The translations under genes were made by a program, and so were the position numbers. This document shows positions 7,253-14,958 of a DNA stretch of 35,656 bases, piece by piece. The notes beneath the pieces were generated by a model. The model was not told where the DNA came from. It did not search any database and worked only from the letters and a program-made list of their open reading frames with translations. Source of the DNA: Eubacterium sp. (GTDB taxonomy: Bacteria; Bacillota; Clostridia; Lachnospirales; Lachnospiraceae); the NCBI GenBank assembly GCA_017938215.1, contig JAGBBZ010000040.1:1-35656 (forward strand), read 5' to 3'. How positions within the stretch are numbered: position 1 is the first letter of the stretch; each line of letters starts with the position of its first letter.

Positions 7253-7567
7253 ATGAATCAAAAGGATACTTTCCGAAGCGCCCTTCCGATGGCTGCCTTG
7301 GATGAAATCCCTGAGCCGTCAGCAAATGCTAAGGAAATCGTGGGGCTTGTAAAATCAAGTGGAAAAATTACCGGCTATCAGCTTTCCGACGGTCAGACCG
7401 TCAGCAAAAGCGAGGGAGTTGCCATGGCAAAAGCCGGAGACATTCAAGGTGTAGGCGTCGCTCATCGTGGTGATACAGAGTACTTGAAGGCACTGCCGGA
7501 TGGCAATGAAACCAATAATCTCAGCAGCTTACCGACAACTTCAGCTTCTTCCAATTCTCCAAACTAA
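7253..7567 (+). CDS. DUF3892 domain protein
   Basis: A 104-residue cytoplasmic protein. Residues about 24-80 (EIVGLVKSSGKITGYQLSDG, then TVSKSEGVAMAKAGDIQGVGV) match the DUF3892 family of small Firmicutes proteins of unknown function. The N-terminus is short and polar, and the C-terminus is a Ser/Asn-rich tail. The ATG has GGAGG 8 bp upstream. The gene is alone on the plus strand between two minus-strand operons and is closed by a strong terminator. Confidence 0.8.
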   Translation: MNQKDTFRSALPMAALDEIPEPSANAKEIVGLVKSSGKITGYQLSDGQTVSKSEGVAMAKAGDIQGVGVAHRGDTEYLKALPDGNETNNLSSLPTTSASSNSPN

Positions 7568-7574
7568 AACATGC

Positions 7575-7614
7575 AAAATGGGTAGCAGACCACTTGAAAT
7601 CTGCTACCCATTTT
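7575..7614. terminator. Strong bidirectional terminator
   Basis: A perfect 15-bp stem: AAAATGGGTAGCAGA (7575-7589) with TCTGCTACCCATTTT (7600-7614). A-runs and T-runs at the base make it work in both directions. It serves the plus-strand DUF3892 gene (stop 7567) and the minus-strand CotH gene (stop 7616). Confidence 0.9.
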
Positions 7615-7615
7615 A

Positions 7616-9349
7616 TTACTCCATCCAACCTTCTACTAACGGAACAATAAAATCATAACGGTTGTCTATGAAATCTCGCATTTCTCTGACATTGGTATCA
7701 AAGGAACTTCGTAACCATGTTCCTTCGCCGTAAAATCTCGTATAATAATCCTGCATCAACGGCTTGTATTGCGATGTATAGGTTTCCAATGCCTCTTTAC
7801 ATTTCTCCGGATCAAAATTCACCGAACCGATTTCCTTCAATGTCTTCAAAAACATTTTCTGAAAAGTTGGATTCTCCATCACTGCTGCAAACAATTCATC
7901 GTTTGTCAACGTAGTGGTAAAGGAATCTGTGGTTGCATTGGTATGACCATACAATCCTAACGAATATTCTGTATCGAACAAAAGATATCGCCACTTTCCA
8001 TCAGCATATTCATTGGTACTATCCGGAGTTCTTGCTCGCCAAATCTGATAATTTTTTTCTTGATTCCAATCGTAATTCGCAATGTAAATCTGGGTTGCAT
8101 AATAGTCCGCAAAACTTTCGATATCCATGATTTTACAGAACTCTTTATATACCTCTTCATCCGTAAAATCTTTCTCGGCATAGTCCATTAATTCATCAAA
8201 ATAACGAGAATCATCATTCTCTCCCTCATCCAGCTCGCCTTCCTTGTAGCTGATGATATTTGTTTTATCAATTCCAAATGTCTGTTCCAAATTATCATCA
8301 CTGTATTTTTCTGTCAAGTTGTACAGTCCCCAGTACTCACCATTCAAAAAGAGCACACATGGCTTCGTTGCCTGAATCTGGTATGCCCGATCCTTCACTT
8401 GATTTTGTACAAACAAATCTCGAATCTTGCTATATTCGGTATCATTCCCACCATTTCGCAGCATGACGGAATCGTATTTCTCGATTGCTTTTCCCGTAAT
8501 ATCGGTATCTTCCGGCAACAAAGGATATCGTAATTTATCCAGTCCATACTCCGTACGAAAATAGATGTTAAAGCTCTTCTGTCCATACATACGGCTGGCG
8601 CCTCCATGAAGTCGAATCCCTACCGGAGCCTCAAATTGAAGCTTTTCTGTCTCACTATCAAAACATGCAATTTCTGCCGAACGCTCCCACTCTCTTCCAC
8701 GTTGCGTGTAATTGCCTTGGAATTCCCAATACTGATTGCTATATGCAATGGACTGCCCTTCCTCACTATCCTTCCATTTGTCATAAAAGTCTCCCAACAC
8801 ATAAATTCCGGTTTGCGGATTCAGCAGTGCATCCGGATCCACCACCATGGATATAACGGACGCACCCGCATAATTCGTTGACACATCATTTCCCACAAAA
8901 TAAGATTTTGTTATCACGTCACTGGTTTCTCCCGAAGGACTGATGGCAACCGCACGAATCACCGTACATTTTGCCACTTCTCTTTCCGACGGAACATAGT
9001 CATAACCACTTCCGGATATGTACATTTTAGCAACATTTTCAGATGAGCACAGTACATTTTCATCGTCATTTCTATTTTTAATGGCAATGGCCTCTTCATA
9101 TTTCTCAGAATCTTTCGTCGGCACACTACCATCCATCGTGTAATAAATCTCTGTCCCTTCTTGAGCTGTCATTGTCAGTTCAAACTTATCCTCATAAACC
9201 CCTGACTCCGATGACAATGCTGGAGACATTGGTTTTCCTGACGTATACTTCTCAAACCTCACCTCCGTGTCCATTTCTACTTTTTTCTCACATGCAGTCA
9301 CTCCCAACACACTCATCAATATTACTGCAACACAAATCATCTTTCTCAT
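7616..9349 (-). CDS. CotH-kinase-family lipoprotein with chitobiase-like domain (CotH1)
   Basis: A 577-residue exported lipoprotein. The signal peptide ends in GVTAC, with C20 as the lipidated Cys. Residues about 42-92 (YEDKFELTMTAQ, then IYYTMDGSVPT) are a chitobiase/beta-hexosaminidase C-terminal-like (CHB_HEX_C_1) domain. From about 165 on it is CotH: GGASRMYGQKSFN, LRNGGNDTEYSKIRDLF, LNGEYWGLYNLTEKY, NYDWNQEKNYQIWRAR and RYLLFDTEYSLGLYG. The last two carry Asp residues in the positions of the catalytic and metal Asp of Bacillus spore-coat kinase CotH. In non-spore contexts these proteins are surface proteins of unclear substrate. It is closely similar to the CotH part of 27844-30024. The ATG at 9349 has GAGGAG 8 bp upstream; the in-frame ATG at 9355 is too close to it. 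Confidence 0.88.
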   Translation of the reverse strand: MRKMICVAVILMSVLGVTACEKKVEMDTEVRFEKYTSGKPMSPALSSESGVYEDKFELTMTAQEGTEIYYTMDGSVPTKDSEKYEEAIAIKNRNDDENVLCSSENVAKMYISGSGYDYVPSEREVAKCTVIRAVAISPSGETSDVITKSYFVGNDVSTNYAGASVISMVVDPDALLNPQTGIYVLGDFYDKWKDSEEGQSIAYSNQYWEFQGNYTQRGREWERSAEIACFDSETEKLQFEAPVGIRLHGGASRMYGQKSFNIYFRTEYGLDKLRYPLLPEDTDITGKAIEKYDSVMLRNGGNDTEYSKIRDLFVQNQVKDRAYQIQATKPCVLFLNGEYWGLYNLTEKYSDDNLEQTFGIDKTNIISYKEGELDEGENDDSRYFDELMDYAEKDFTDEEVYKEFCKIMDIESFADYYATQIYIANYDWNQEKNYQIWRARTPDSTNEYADGKWRYLLFDTEYSLGLYGHTNATTDSFTTTLTNDELFAAVMENPTFQKMFLKTLKEIGSVNFDPEKCKEALETYTSQYKPLMQDYYTRFYGEGTWLRSSFDTNVREMRDFIDNRYDFIVPLVEGWME

Positions 9350-9406
9350 ATCCATATCTCCTCTTCTAAATTTAATCCTGACTGTTCTTTACCCAACTAT
9401 ATGGAA

Positions 9407-9440
9407 AACCCAATTACTCCCATTTTAGAGCAATCGGGTT
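9407..9440 (-). terminator. Terminator overlapping the end of the EAL gene
   Basis: On the minus strand AACCCGATTGCTC (9440-9428) pairs with GAGTAATTGGGTT (9419-9407) over 13 bp with two G-T pairs, followed by TTTCC. The 5' arm includes the last codons of the EAL gene. Confidence 0.65.
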
Positions 9441-10642
9441 TCAAACTCATCCACCGGAAGTGGTCGATCAAAATAAAATCCTTGCGCTAAATAGCAATGA
9501 CTTTCTTTCAACATTTTCACCTGCTCCAGCGTTTCCACGCCTTCTACAATGCACTCCAAACCAAGATTCTGAGCCATGGCAACCAAGTATTTAAACAACA
9601 ACGTTTTTTCACTAGAATCCTCTTCTTTGGGGAGTAAACTCTTGTCAATTTTTAATACATCCCAAGGTAACTCGCGAATTAGATTAATCGAAGAATAACC
9701 AACTCCAAAATCATCCACTGCTGTACTCACACCATTTACCTGCAAGCCACTGACCACTGCTCGCAAATCCCGAAATTCTACATCTGTAGTCGTCTCTGTT
9801 AACTCAATTTCTATGTACTCATGAGGCACTTCATACTTATCGATAACACGCAAAATATGTTCTACCAGATCCTTATTTTGCATGTGGCGTCGCGAAAAGT
9901 TCACAGACGTTTTCACCACTTTTTTTCCTGCCTTCAGCCAACGCTGAATATCCATACACACATGCTCCAGCATATAAAAATCCAAATCACAGATGGCATG
10001 ACTTTGTTCCAAAATCGGGATAAAACGTATCGGAGGCATAATCGTTCCTCCATTGTTCCAGCGACACAATGCTTCCGCTCCCACTACCGAGTAATCTTTC
10101 AATCCCACTTTCGGTTGGTAATACACCAGAAACTCCTCATTTGTTATGGCACGGAGAAACTGTTTCTCAATCTGTCGCGTTTCTTCCTGCTTTTGTAACA
10201 TATCTTCATCCCAAAACACATACGAAAACTGTGAAAACGATTGATCATCATACGCATATTCCTTGGGACTTCTTCGCGTAAACGAAGCAATTAATTTTGT
10301 CAATACACGAATCCGCTTTTCTTCTTCCTCTGTCCAAGGTTGTTCGCCTTCCGTCGGGCAAATAGAATATATAATCTCAATATTACCACCATAATTTTCA
10401 GAGGACGTAAACTCTCGTGCTTTATCCATTTTTCCATTTTCAAATAGAACAATTTCTTTCTTTTTTACCTCTGATAGGATTCCTTCGCAAAGGATGATGT
10501 GAATACTGGCAATTCGTAACACCGAACAGATCGGTTCAAATGCTTCAGAAACACTGTCTCTCTGCTGATGTTCAACGGCATACCCCATTTTTTCCACAAA
10601 GTTATCCATCGCTTTTGCATAGGCTTCTACCTCAAATGTCAT
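9425..10642 (-). CDS. EAL-domain cyclic-di-GMP phosphodiesterase
   Basis: A 405-residue cytoplasmic protein. Residues about 1-125 form an unassigned, possibly GAF-like sensory region. Residues about 158-400 are a full EAL domain that hydrolyses c-di-GMP to pGpG. The catalytic set is intact: E190 in AEAL, N249 in NFS, E280 in ELTE, D310/D311 in DDFG, K331 in KID, E367 in EGVE and Q387 in QGF. No GGDEF domain is present. The ATG at 10642 lies 4 bp after the stop of the PocR-domain gene, so the two are co-transcribed and probably work as sensor and output. It should lower c-di-GMP and so affect adhesion or motility (inferred). Confidence 0.93.
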   Translation of the reverse strand: MTFEVEAYAKAMDNFVEKMGYAVEHQQRDSVSEAFEPICSVLRIASIHIILCEGILSEVKKKEIVLFENGKMDKAREFTSSENYGGNIEIIYSICPTEGEQPWTEEEEKRIRVLTKLIASFTRRSPKEYAYDDQSFSQFSYVFWDEDMLQKQEETRQIEKQFLRAITNEEFLVYYQPKVGLKDYSVVGAEALCRWNNGGTIMPPIRFIPILEQSHAICDLDFYMLEHVCMDIQRWLKAGKKVVKTSVNFSRRHMQNKDLVEHILRVIDKYEVPHEYIEIELTETTTDVEFRDLRAVVSGLQVNGVSTAVDDFGVGYSSINLIRELPWDVLKIDKSLLPKEEDSSEKTLLFKYLVAMAQNLGLECIVEGVETLEQVKMLKESHCYLAQGFYFDRPLPVDEFETRLL

Positions 10643-10646
10643 CTAA

Positions 10647-11813
10647 TCATTCCCCCTCGATTGCTAACTGTGGCAAACAAACCTGCACATACATCTTATC
10701 TAATTCATCGCAATGAAACTCTAAAGTTCCATTCATCTGCTGTACCACAAGCTGTTCCATATCGCACTCCAACGTTTCTTCGGGCTTGTCGATTTGAAAA
10801 TCCTTAATCCGAATATCCAACCACGTAGAATAGGAACTTTTGTGGCTTTTCACCTCCATTGTTACAGCATTTTGCGTATGTGAAACAATCAACTGCAAAA
10901 TCTTGACAAACAACATAACAATACGACCGGCATCTCCCATCAATCGATTTGGGACATCTTCCGCCAATACCACATTTACTCCATATGGAATTGCATCTTG
11001 AATCTGCGTCATTACATCTTGAATGTCGTACTCCGTTTCCCGTAAAATTGCTTCGCCCCCTGAAAGACGTATGTACTCTAAGGTATCATGGATATCCGTA
11101 GAAGCCACATCACACACACGATTGATATCCGCCAATGTTTGTTTTAATACTGCCAAATCATCACTGGCAAGTGCATCTTCAATCAATGAAGTCCACTCTT
11201 TCATATTATTTCCAAGATTTGTCACTGAATTCATAATATAACTTGCTTGAGAGCGCGCCGCACGCTCCGTCCGTTTACTCGTTTGAAGAGCAACATAGTT
11301 CTGATACGCCATCTCGGACAAAACTTTCGCAATCTCTGCCAAAAAATCCGCTGCTTTTTCCACTTCCTTACGATCTAAGACACATACTTTTTTGGCCGCC
11401 TCCACATATTCATCTGCATCCATACCAAGTTCTTCTGCTGACGCACGAAAAGAATCCTCATCAAACTCTTTCGTACGAACCTGTCCACCAAGAAAACTTC
11501 CAATCACTTGTCCCTCAACCATAATAGGTGCTGAGAAATCAATCAACCCCGCATGACAAATGTAAGTCGCGGCACATCCTCTCTTCGATGCCTCGTATGC
11601 GCCCATCTTGTCACATTCTTTACAACGCTTTACTCCCAACTCCGACTTCCGTACATGATTAATACAAAAATCCGTAAATGAGCTGCCTTTTGTCACCGGA
11701 ACCCCATTTTCATCTGTTGTCAAGGATGACAACCCTGAATACTTCGAAAAACCATCTTGTATACGCTGTAACACCTCAACGTCAATCAAATCCGTCAACT
11801 TTATTTTCTGCAA
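10647..11813 (-). CDS. PocR-domain sensor with degenerate histidine-kinase-like C-terminus
   Basis: A 388-residue cytoplasmic protein. Residues about 5-160 are a PocR ligand-binding domain with its Cys-rich segment (CINHVRKS, RCKECDKMGAYEA, CAATYICHAGL), which in PocR-like regulators senses small diols, hydrocarbons or redox. A helical region (about 170-250) follows, where QASYIMNSVTNLGNNM replaces a phosphorylatable H-box. The C-terminal part resembles a histidine-kinase ATPase fold but has no clear N-box or G-boxes. It may therefore signal by interaction rather than phosphorylation. The TTG at 11813 is chosen because AAGGAGG lies 7 bp upstream; a TTG at 11834 would put that RBS inside the coding frame. 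It is the first gene of the operon with the EAL enzyme. Confidence 0.8.
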   Translation of the reverse strand: MQKIKLTDLIDVEVLQRIQDGFSKYSGLSSLTTDENGVPVTKGSSFTDFCINHVRKSELGVKRCKECDKMGAYEASKRGCAATYICHAGLIDFSAPIMVEGQVIGSFLGGQVRTKEFDEDSFRASAEELGMDADEYVEAAKKVCVLDRKEVEKAADFLAEIAKVLSEMAYQNYVALQTSKRTERAARSQASYIMNSVTNLGNNMKEWTSLIEDALASDDLAVLKQTLADINRVCDVASTDIHDTLEYIRLSGGEAILRETEYDIQDVMTQIQDAIPYGVNVVLAEDVPNRLMGDAGRIVMLFVKILQLIVSHTQNAVTMEVKSHKSSYSTWLDIRIKDFQIDKPEETLECDMEQLVVQQMNGTLEFHCDELDKMYVQVCLPQLAIEGE

Positions 11814-11852
11814 GGTACCCCCTCCTTCGCACAAAACTACACATATATGTCT

Positions 11853-11858
11853 ATTGTA
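11853..11858 (-). promoter_or_regulatory. -10 element of the PocR-EAL operon
   Basis: Minus-strand TATGATACAAT contains an extended -10 (TGA TACAAT, 11858-11853), 39 bp upstream of the TTG start. No good -35 is visible. Confidence 0.45.
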
Positions 11859-11917
11859 TCATATTTTCACATATTTTTCCTCTTTTTTTTTGACTTTAGA
11901 AATATTTCAGATTTCCA

Positions 11918-11946
11918 TAGACAATACATGTTGTCGCTAGTATAAT
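11918..11946 (+). promoter_or_regulatory. Promoter of the nucleoside hydrolase pseudogene
   Basis: TAGACA (11918-11923), a 17-bp spacer and TATAAT (11941-11946), followed by GGAGG and the ATG at 11972. The promoter and start remain intact although the gene is broken. Confidence 0.75.
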
Positions 11947-11971
11947 AAAACAAAAAACGGAGGAATCAGAC

Positions 11972-12984
11972 ATGCCCTTTACATATACAATTCCCGAATA
12001 GAACAAAGAGTCGCTTGCGACTCTTTCGCGTCCTCGCGGAATTGCAAAGCAATTACTTTCCTTTCTGCGAGGTACGCATCCTAAGCGGAGCGTTTTTTGC
12101 TTTATAGGACGAACTTTCCTATAAAGCAAAAAAGTCCGTATTATCATAGATACGGACGCTGCTTGTGAAGCCGATGATCCATTTGCCATCGCCCACGCAC
12201 TTATGTGCCAGAAATTCATCGTGAAAGGAATTTGTGCTGAACATTTTAACTGTGAAGGTAGTATGAAACGAAGTTTCGATGAGATACGTACGGTTCTTGA
12301 TGCCATGAATGTATCTGTCCCTGTTTACATGGGCTCGGAAACAAAATTGTCAGCGTGTACTACAGAAGAGCTATCTCCTGCCTCTTCCTTCCTAATCGAG
12401 GAAGCCATGCAAGAAGATACGAAACCACTTTATGTTCTCTGCCTCGGCGCCATCACCAATATTGCTGCTGCCATTCAGGCATGCCCAGACATCGCATCTC
12501 AAATGACAATTGTATGGATTGGTGGACATGGTCATGACGTTATAGGCGCCACAGACGACCGAGAATACAATGCCGCTAACGACATTGATGCCATCAATCT
12601 AGTTTTGGAAAGTGGCGTAACCTTCTGGCAAATTCCCAAGAATGCGTATAATACAATTCGTATCAGTCTTGCAGAAATTCAAAACCGTATTGCACCGTGT
12701 GGAAATATTGGTAAGCATTTATTTGAAAATATGGTTGCCTACAATCATTCCCAACATGCTGGCTGGACTGCCGGAGAAAGCTGGACATTGGGGGATTCTC
12801 CTGCTGTAGGAGTTGTACTGGACCCTGACTGTGGCAAATACCACGATGTATCAGCACCGATTATCAATGCTGACACATCTAATTCCTTCGAATTCGGTCG
12901 CCCTACAATCCGAGTATACACTTCCGTGGATTCCCGCTTTATCTTAGAAGATTTATCGCACGGCTGGAGCTTTTGTACAAATAG
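11972..12984 (+). pseudogene. Inosine-uridine-preferring nucleoside hydrolase, disrupted by insertion and frameshift
   Basis: The gene starts correctly (GGAGG, ATG 11972) with MPFTYTIPE, then meets a TAG at 11999. From 12131 the same frame resumes with KVRIIIDTDAACEADDPFAI, the catalytic calcium-binding Asp cluster of IUNH enzymes, and continues through GAITNIAAAI to DSRFILED. Between these lies a hairpin-rich insert of about 130 bp with stops TAG (11999) and TAA (12119). Near the 3' end, reading GATTTATCG with one extra T gives EDFIARLELLYK and a TAG at 12984, a normal family C-terminus. The present frame instead runs on to 13054 into the convergent gene. So there are two independent lesions. 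Any product from the internal ATG at 12203 would lack the IIDTD active site. The intact gene would cleave ribonucleosides to base and ribose. Confidence 0.85.
12000..12133. mobile_element. Hairpin-rich insert (MITE-like) inside the nucleoside hydrolase gene
   Basis: About 134 bp folding into three stem-loops. The first has arms AAAGAGTCG/CGACTCTTT (12005-12013, 12018-12026). The second has GCGT-CCTCGC/GCGAGG-ACGC (12028-12037, 12067-12077) with an inner AATTGC/GCAATT. The third is a perfect 17-bp stem (12093-12109 with 12117-12133) whose outer arm ends exactly where the hydrolase frame resumes. It carries no transposase. No target-site duplication or long terminal inverted repeat is clear, so its mode of movement is unknown. 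That it is an insert is inferred from the split gene, and the exact left end may be a few bases off. Confidence 0.65.
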
Positions 12985-13005
12985 TTCCAAATACATATTT
13001 AATGC

Positions 13006-13512
13006 CTATACTTTTTTGGAGGGACATTTCATATATTCCTGTGCCACTTCATAATAGCCACGATAATATTCAAGTCCATTATCCTCTACTCGCACTTGAG
13101 ACATCCCTAATTTATTCATGATTCTCTGGGATGTCTTATTGCGATTATCTACATAGGCGGATATGTAAATGGTATCCTTTGGTATTACAGAAACCAATTG
13201 CTTATACAAAACACCAATCACACCATACGTCACCTGGAATTTGGGCATAATCTGGATTTCTTCTATCATAAATATGTCATCATTGACGTAGTACTGAAAA
13301 AAGCCAATTAATTCCTCTCCATACTGAAACAATAGGATTTTCCGCTGCTCCTTTGTCAATCCACACTTTACTGATTCATACCATTCCTGAAATACCTCAT
13401 CATATGACTTATCAAATGGTGCAATTACAGACATATTTTCATACAAAATATCCCATAGCATTTTTGCTTGACTATCAAAGTATTTCTTATCGAGTTCCAC
13501 ACACTGTATCAT
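13006..13512 (-). CDS. GNAT-family N-acetyltransferase
   Basis: A 168-residue protein with the weak but recognisable GNAT pattern: KILLFQYGEELIGFFQYY (beta 2-3), DIFMIEEIQIMPKFQ (beta 4 into the acetyl-CoA loop) and ISAYVDNRNKTSQRIMNKLGM (alpha 4, beta 6), where NRNKTSQRIMNKLGM is the usual end of the domain. The pyrophosphate-binding loop is not a clean Q/RxxGxG/A. The ATG at 13512 begins 2 bp after the stop of the methyltransferase remnant, and GGAG lies about 14 bp upstream, overlapping that gene's end. This suggests it was translated from the same mRNA. The substrate is unknown. With the hydrolase's original end at 12984, the two convergent genes would not have overlapped. Confidence 0.75.
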   Translation of the reverse strand: MIQCVELDKKYFDSQAKMLWDILYENMSVIAPFDKSYDEVFQEWYESVKCGLTKEQRKILLFQYGEELIGFFQYYVNDDIFMIEEIQIMPKFQVTYGVIGVLYKQLVSVIPKDTIYISAYVDNRNKTSQRIMNKLGMSQVRVEDNGLEYYRGYYEVAQEYMKCPSKKV

Positions 13513-13514
13513 GG

Positions 13515-14126
13515 CTAGTTCTTTTTCTCCTTACATTTTCGGCAGATGTACAACAAATGACTGCTATATCCTTGCAACTCTTCTCTTTCACAAGTCAACA
13601 AGTGATATTGCATCCACGCTGCAAATTCTTCTTCTGACAATACATCAATTTGCTCTTTCATATGACGAGCCATGCCATCAGTGGCCACATTATGTTCCAA
13701 GGATACTGGAAATGATTGCATCAACTCCTTAAACTCATCAATACGAAAAGCTGCAAAGATACCACCAGGATAGTTTATGATTTTGTAATTCTCATCAAAA
13801 TCCTTTCCATATCCATCCACCAAATGACGATCACGCAATGCCCAGTCAATCATGATGGAATCACTGGAAAGATATGCGATAGCGATAACGCCATTCTCTT
13901 TTGTCACTCGTATCGCCTCTGCAATAGCTTTTTCCTAATCGTCGCGTTCGTAAAGATGATACAATGGTCCCAAAACCAGCGTCACATCAAACGTATTGTC
14001 CGCAAATTCAGACAAATCCACCGCATCTCCCTGCACAGCTTCAATGGTCATGCCATCTTCTATCTTAGATTTCAATACCTCCAAATTATGTTGCACATAT
14101 TCCACTGCTGACACATCATAACCTTT
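13515..14126 (-). pseudogene. SAM-dependent methyltransferase remnant with in-frame amber codon and missing 5' end
   Basis: The frame begins abruptly at KGYDVSAVEYVQHN (motif II of a class I methyltransferase) and continues with VQGDAVDLSEF and DVTLVLGPLYHLYERDD. It is then cut by a TAG at 13937-13935 and resumes in the same frame as EKAIAEAIRVTKENGVIAIAYL, continuing through HLVDGYG to the TAA at 13515. Related enzymes have a Gln- or Lys-like residue where the TAG lies, so one base change explains it. Motif I (the Gly-rich SAM loop) is absent because the 5' end has been replaced by an unrelated lipoprotein start. At least two lesions make activity unlikely. Confidence 0.75.
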
Positions 14127-14266
14127 GCAATCGTAGAAACCGATACCGCCGAACCTGTTACACTCGGACTCATACGCTCCGACTGTACATCTCCGCAACT
14201 TGTCAACAAAAATAAACACCCTATCATAATCGCAAGTGAAACAGACCCCTTCTCTAAAATGTTCAT
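14127..14266 (-). pseudogene. N-terminal fragment of a lipoprotein gene fused to the methyltransferase remnant
   Basis: The ATG at 14266 follows GAAGGGAAG and opens MNILEKGSVSLAIMIGCLFL ending in LLTSC, a clear lipoprotein signal peptide, followed by GDVQSERMSPSVTGSAVSVS. After about 45 residues the frame enters methyltransferase DNA out of frame and stops at 14074-14072. The Ser/Val/Ala spacer resembles the one after the lipobox of the 32061-33419 lipoprotein (VSGKAVSGASV). A deletion probably joined the start of one gene to the middle of another. Confidence 0.55.
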
Positions 14267-14353
14267 ATAGGACACTTCCCTTCTCTCGTGATATCAAAAC
14301 TCTAACATCAGTATAAAAGAATCTGTTGTCACATTATTGTTAGTTTTGCCGTT

Positions 14354-14752
14354 CTATTTTTGTTTGGCAATCTGTCGCAGAATATGTCCAATATTTCCAT
14401 CTCCTGCATATTTGGTCACATCAAAGAAATTCTCATCCGTACTCACCCAAAGCAATTCATTCTCATCCCCAGTAATACACACATCTCGCTTCAATCTGCC
14501 AACATAAATTTCCAGATAGAAATTCTCATGATAATATGTAAAATCCATAAGATGCGAAAGAGAAATATCCGCTTTTGATATAGCGGTCTCTTCTTCTAAT
14601 TCCCGATACGCAGCAACCAAACCATCTTCATTCCACTCAATTTTGCCACCAACAAAATTCACCAAACCTTTATGGGGATTCTTACTTCGCTTACACATTA
14701 ATAGCTTGTCTGCCGATTTATTAAAAACTACAATTGCGTTGTATCCCTGCAT
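14354..14752 (-). CDS. Nudix hydrolase (MutT-like)
   Basis: A 132-residue Nudix protein that hydrolyses a nucleoside diphosphate linked to another group. The Nudix box is GGKIEWNEDGLVAAYRELEE followed by ETAI: Gx5Ex7REUxEE is intact and the final Gly is Ala. N-terminal YNAIVVFNKSADKLLMCKRS and NFVGGK resemble 8-oxo-dGTP diphosphatase-like members. The ATG at 14752 has GGGGGAG about 9 bp upstream. The substrate is not decided by the sequence; oxidised-nucleotide clearance is one possibility. It lies downstream of the LURP-one-like gene, behind a terminator, so it is probably transcribed on its own. Confidence 0.88.
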   Translation of the reverse strand: MQGYNAIVVFNKSADKLLMCKRSKNPHKGLVNFVGGKIEWNEDGLVAAYRELEEETAISKADISLSHLMDFTYYHENFYLEIYVGRLKRDVCITGDENELLWVSTDENFFDVTKYAGDGNIGHILRQIAKQK

Positions 14753-14861
14753 GATAATCTCTCCCCCTTTCTACAGTTGCAAATCCTTCTAAACTATTCT
14801 ACCACCTTCCACTCACCAACACAAGCATTGCCCTTTCCTTGCCAACATCTTCTTATGAAAG

Positions 14862-14889
14862 AAGCGAAGATTCTTTCCAATCTCCGCTT
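14862..14889 (-). terminator. Terminator of the kinase/regulator/LURP-one operon
   Basis: Minus-strand AAGCGGAGATT pairs with AATCTTCGCTT over 11 bp with one G-T pair, followed by CTTTC, about 70 bp after the LURP-one-like stop. Confidence 0.6.
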
Positions 14890-14958
14890 TTCGCACTTGA
14901 TTACTTATTACTGTTTCTTATACAGATGCCGAACGGCATGTATCATCTTGATTCCGAA

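Noticed and set aside
11896-12306. 136-codon minus-strand ORF across the hydrolase start and insert
   Set aside because: It crosses the promoter, the true hydrolase start and the insert. There is no RBS and no recognised domain.
13935-13937. Programmed readthrough or recoding at the methyltransferase TAG
   Set aside because: The same gene has lost its SAM-binding 5' end, and no stimulatory structure or pyrrolysine context is apparent, so decay is simpler.
14296-14347. Hairpin AAAACTCTAACA/TGTTAGTTTT after the Nudix gene
   Set aside because: It needs a two-base bulge and a loop of about 30 nt, so it is too weak to call a terminator.
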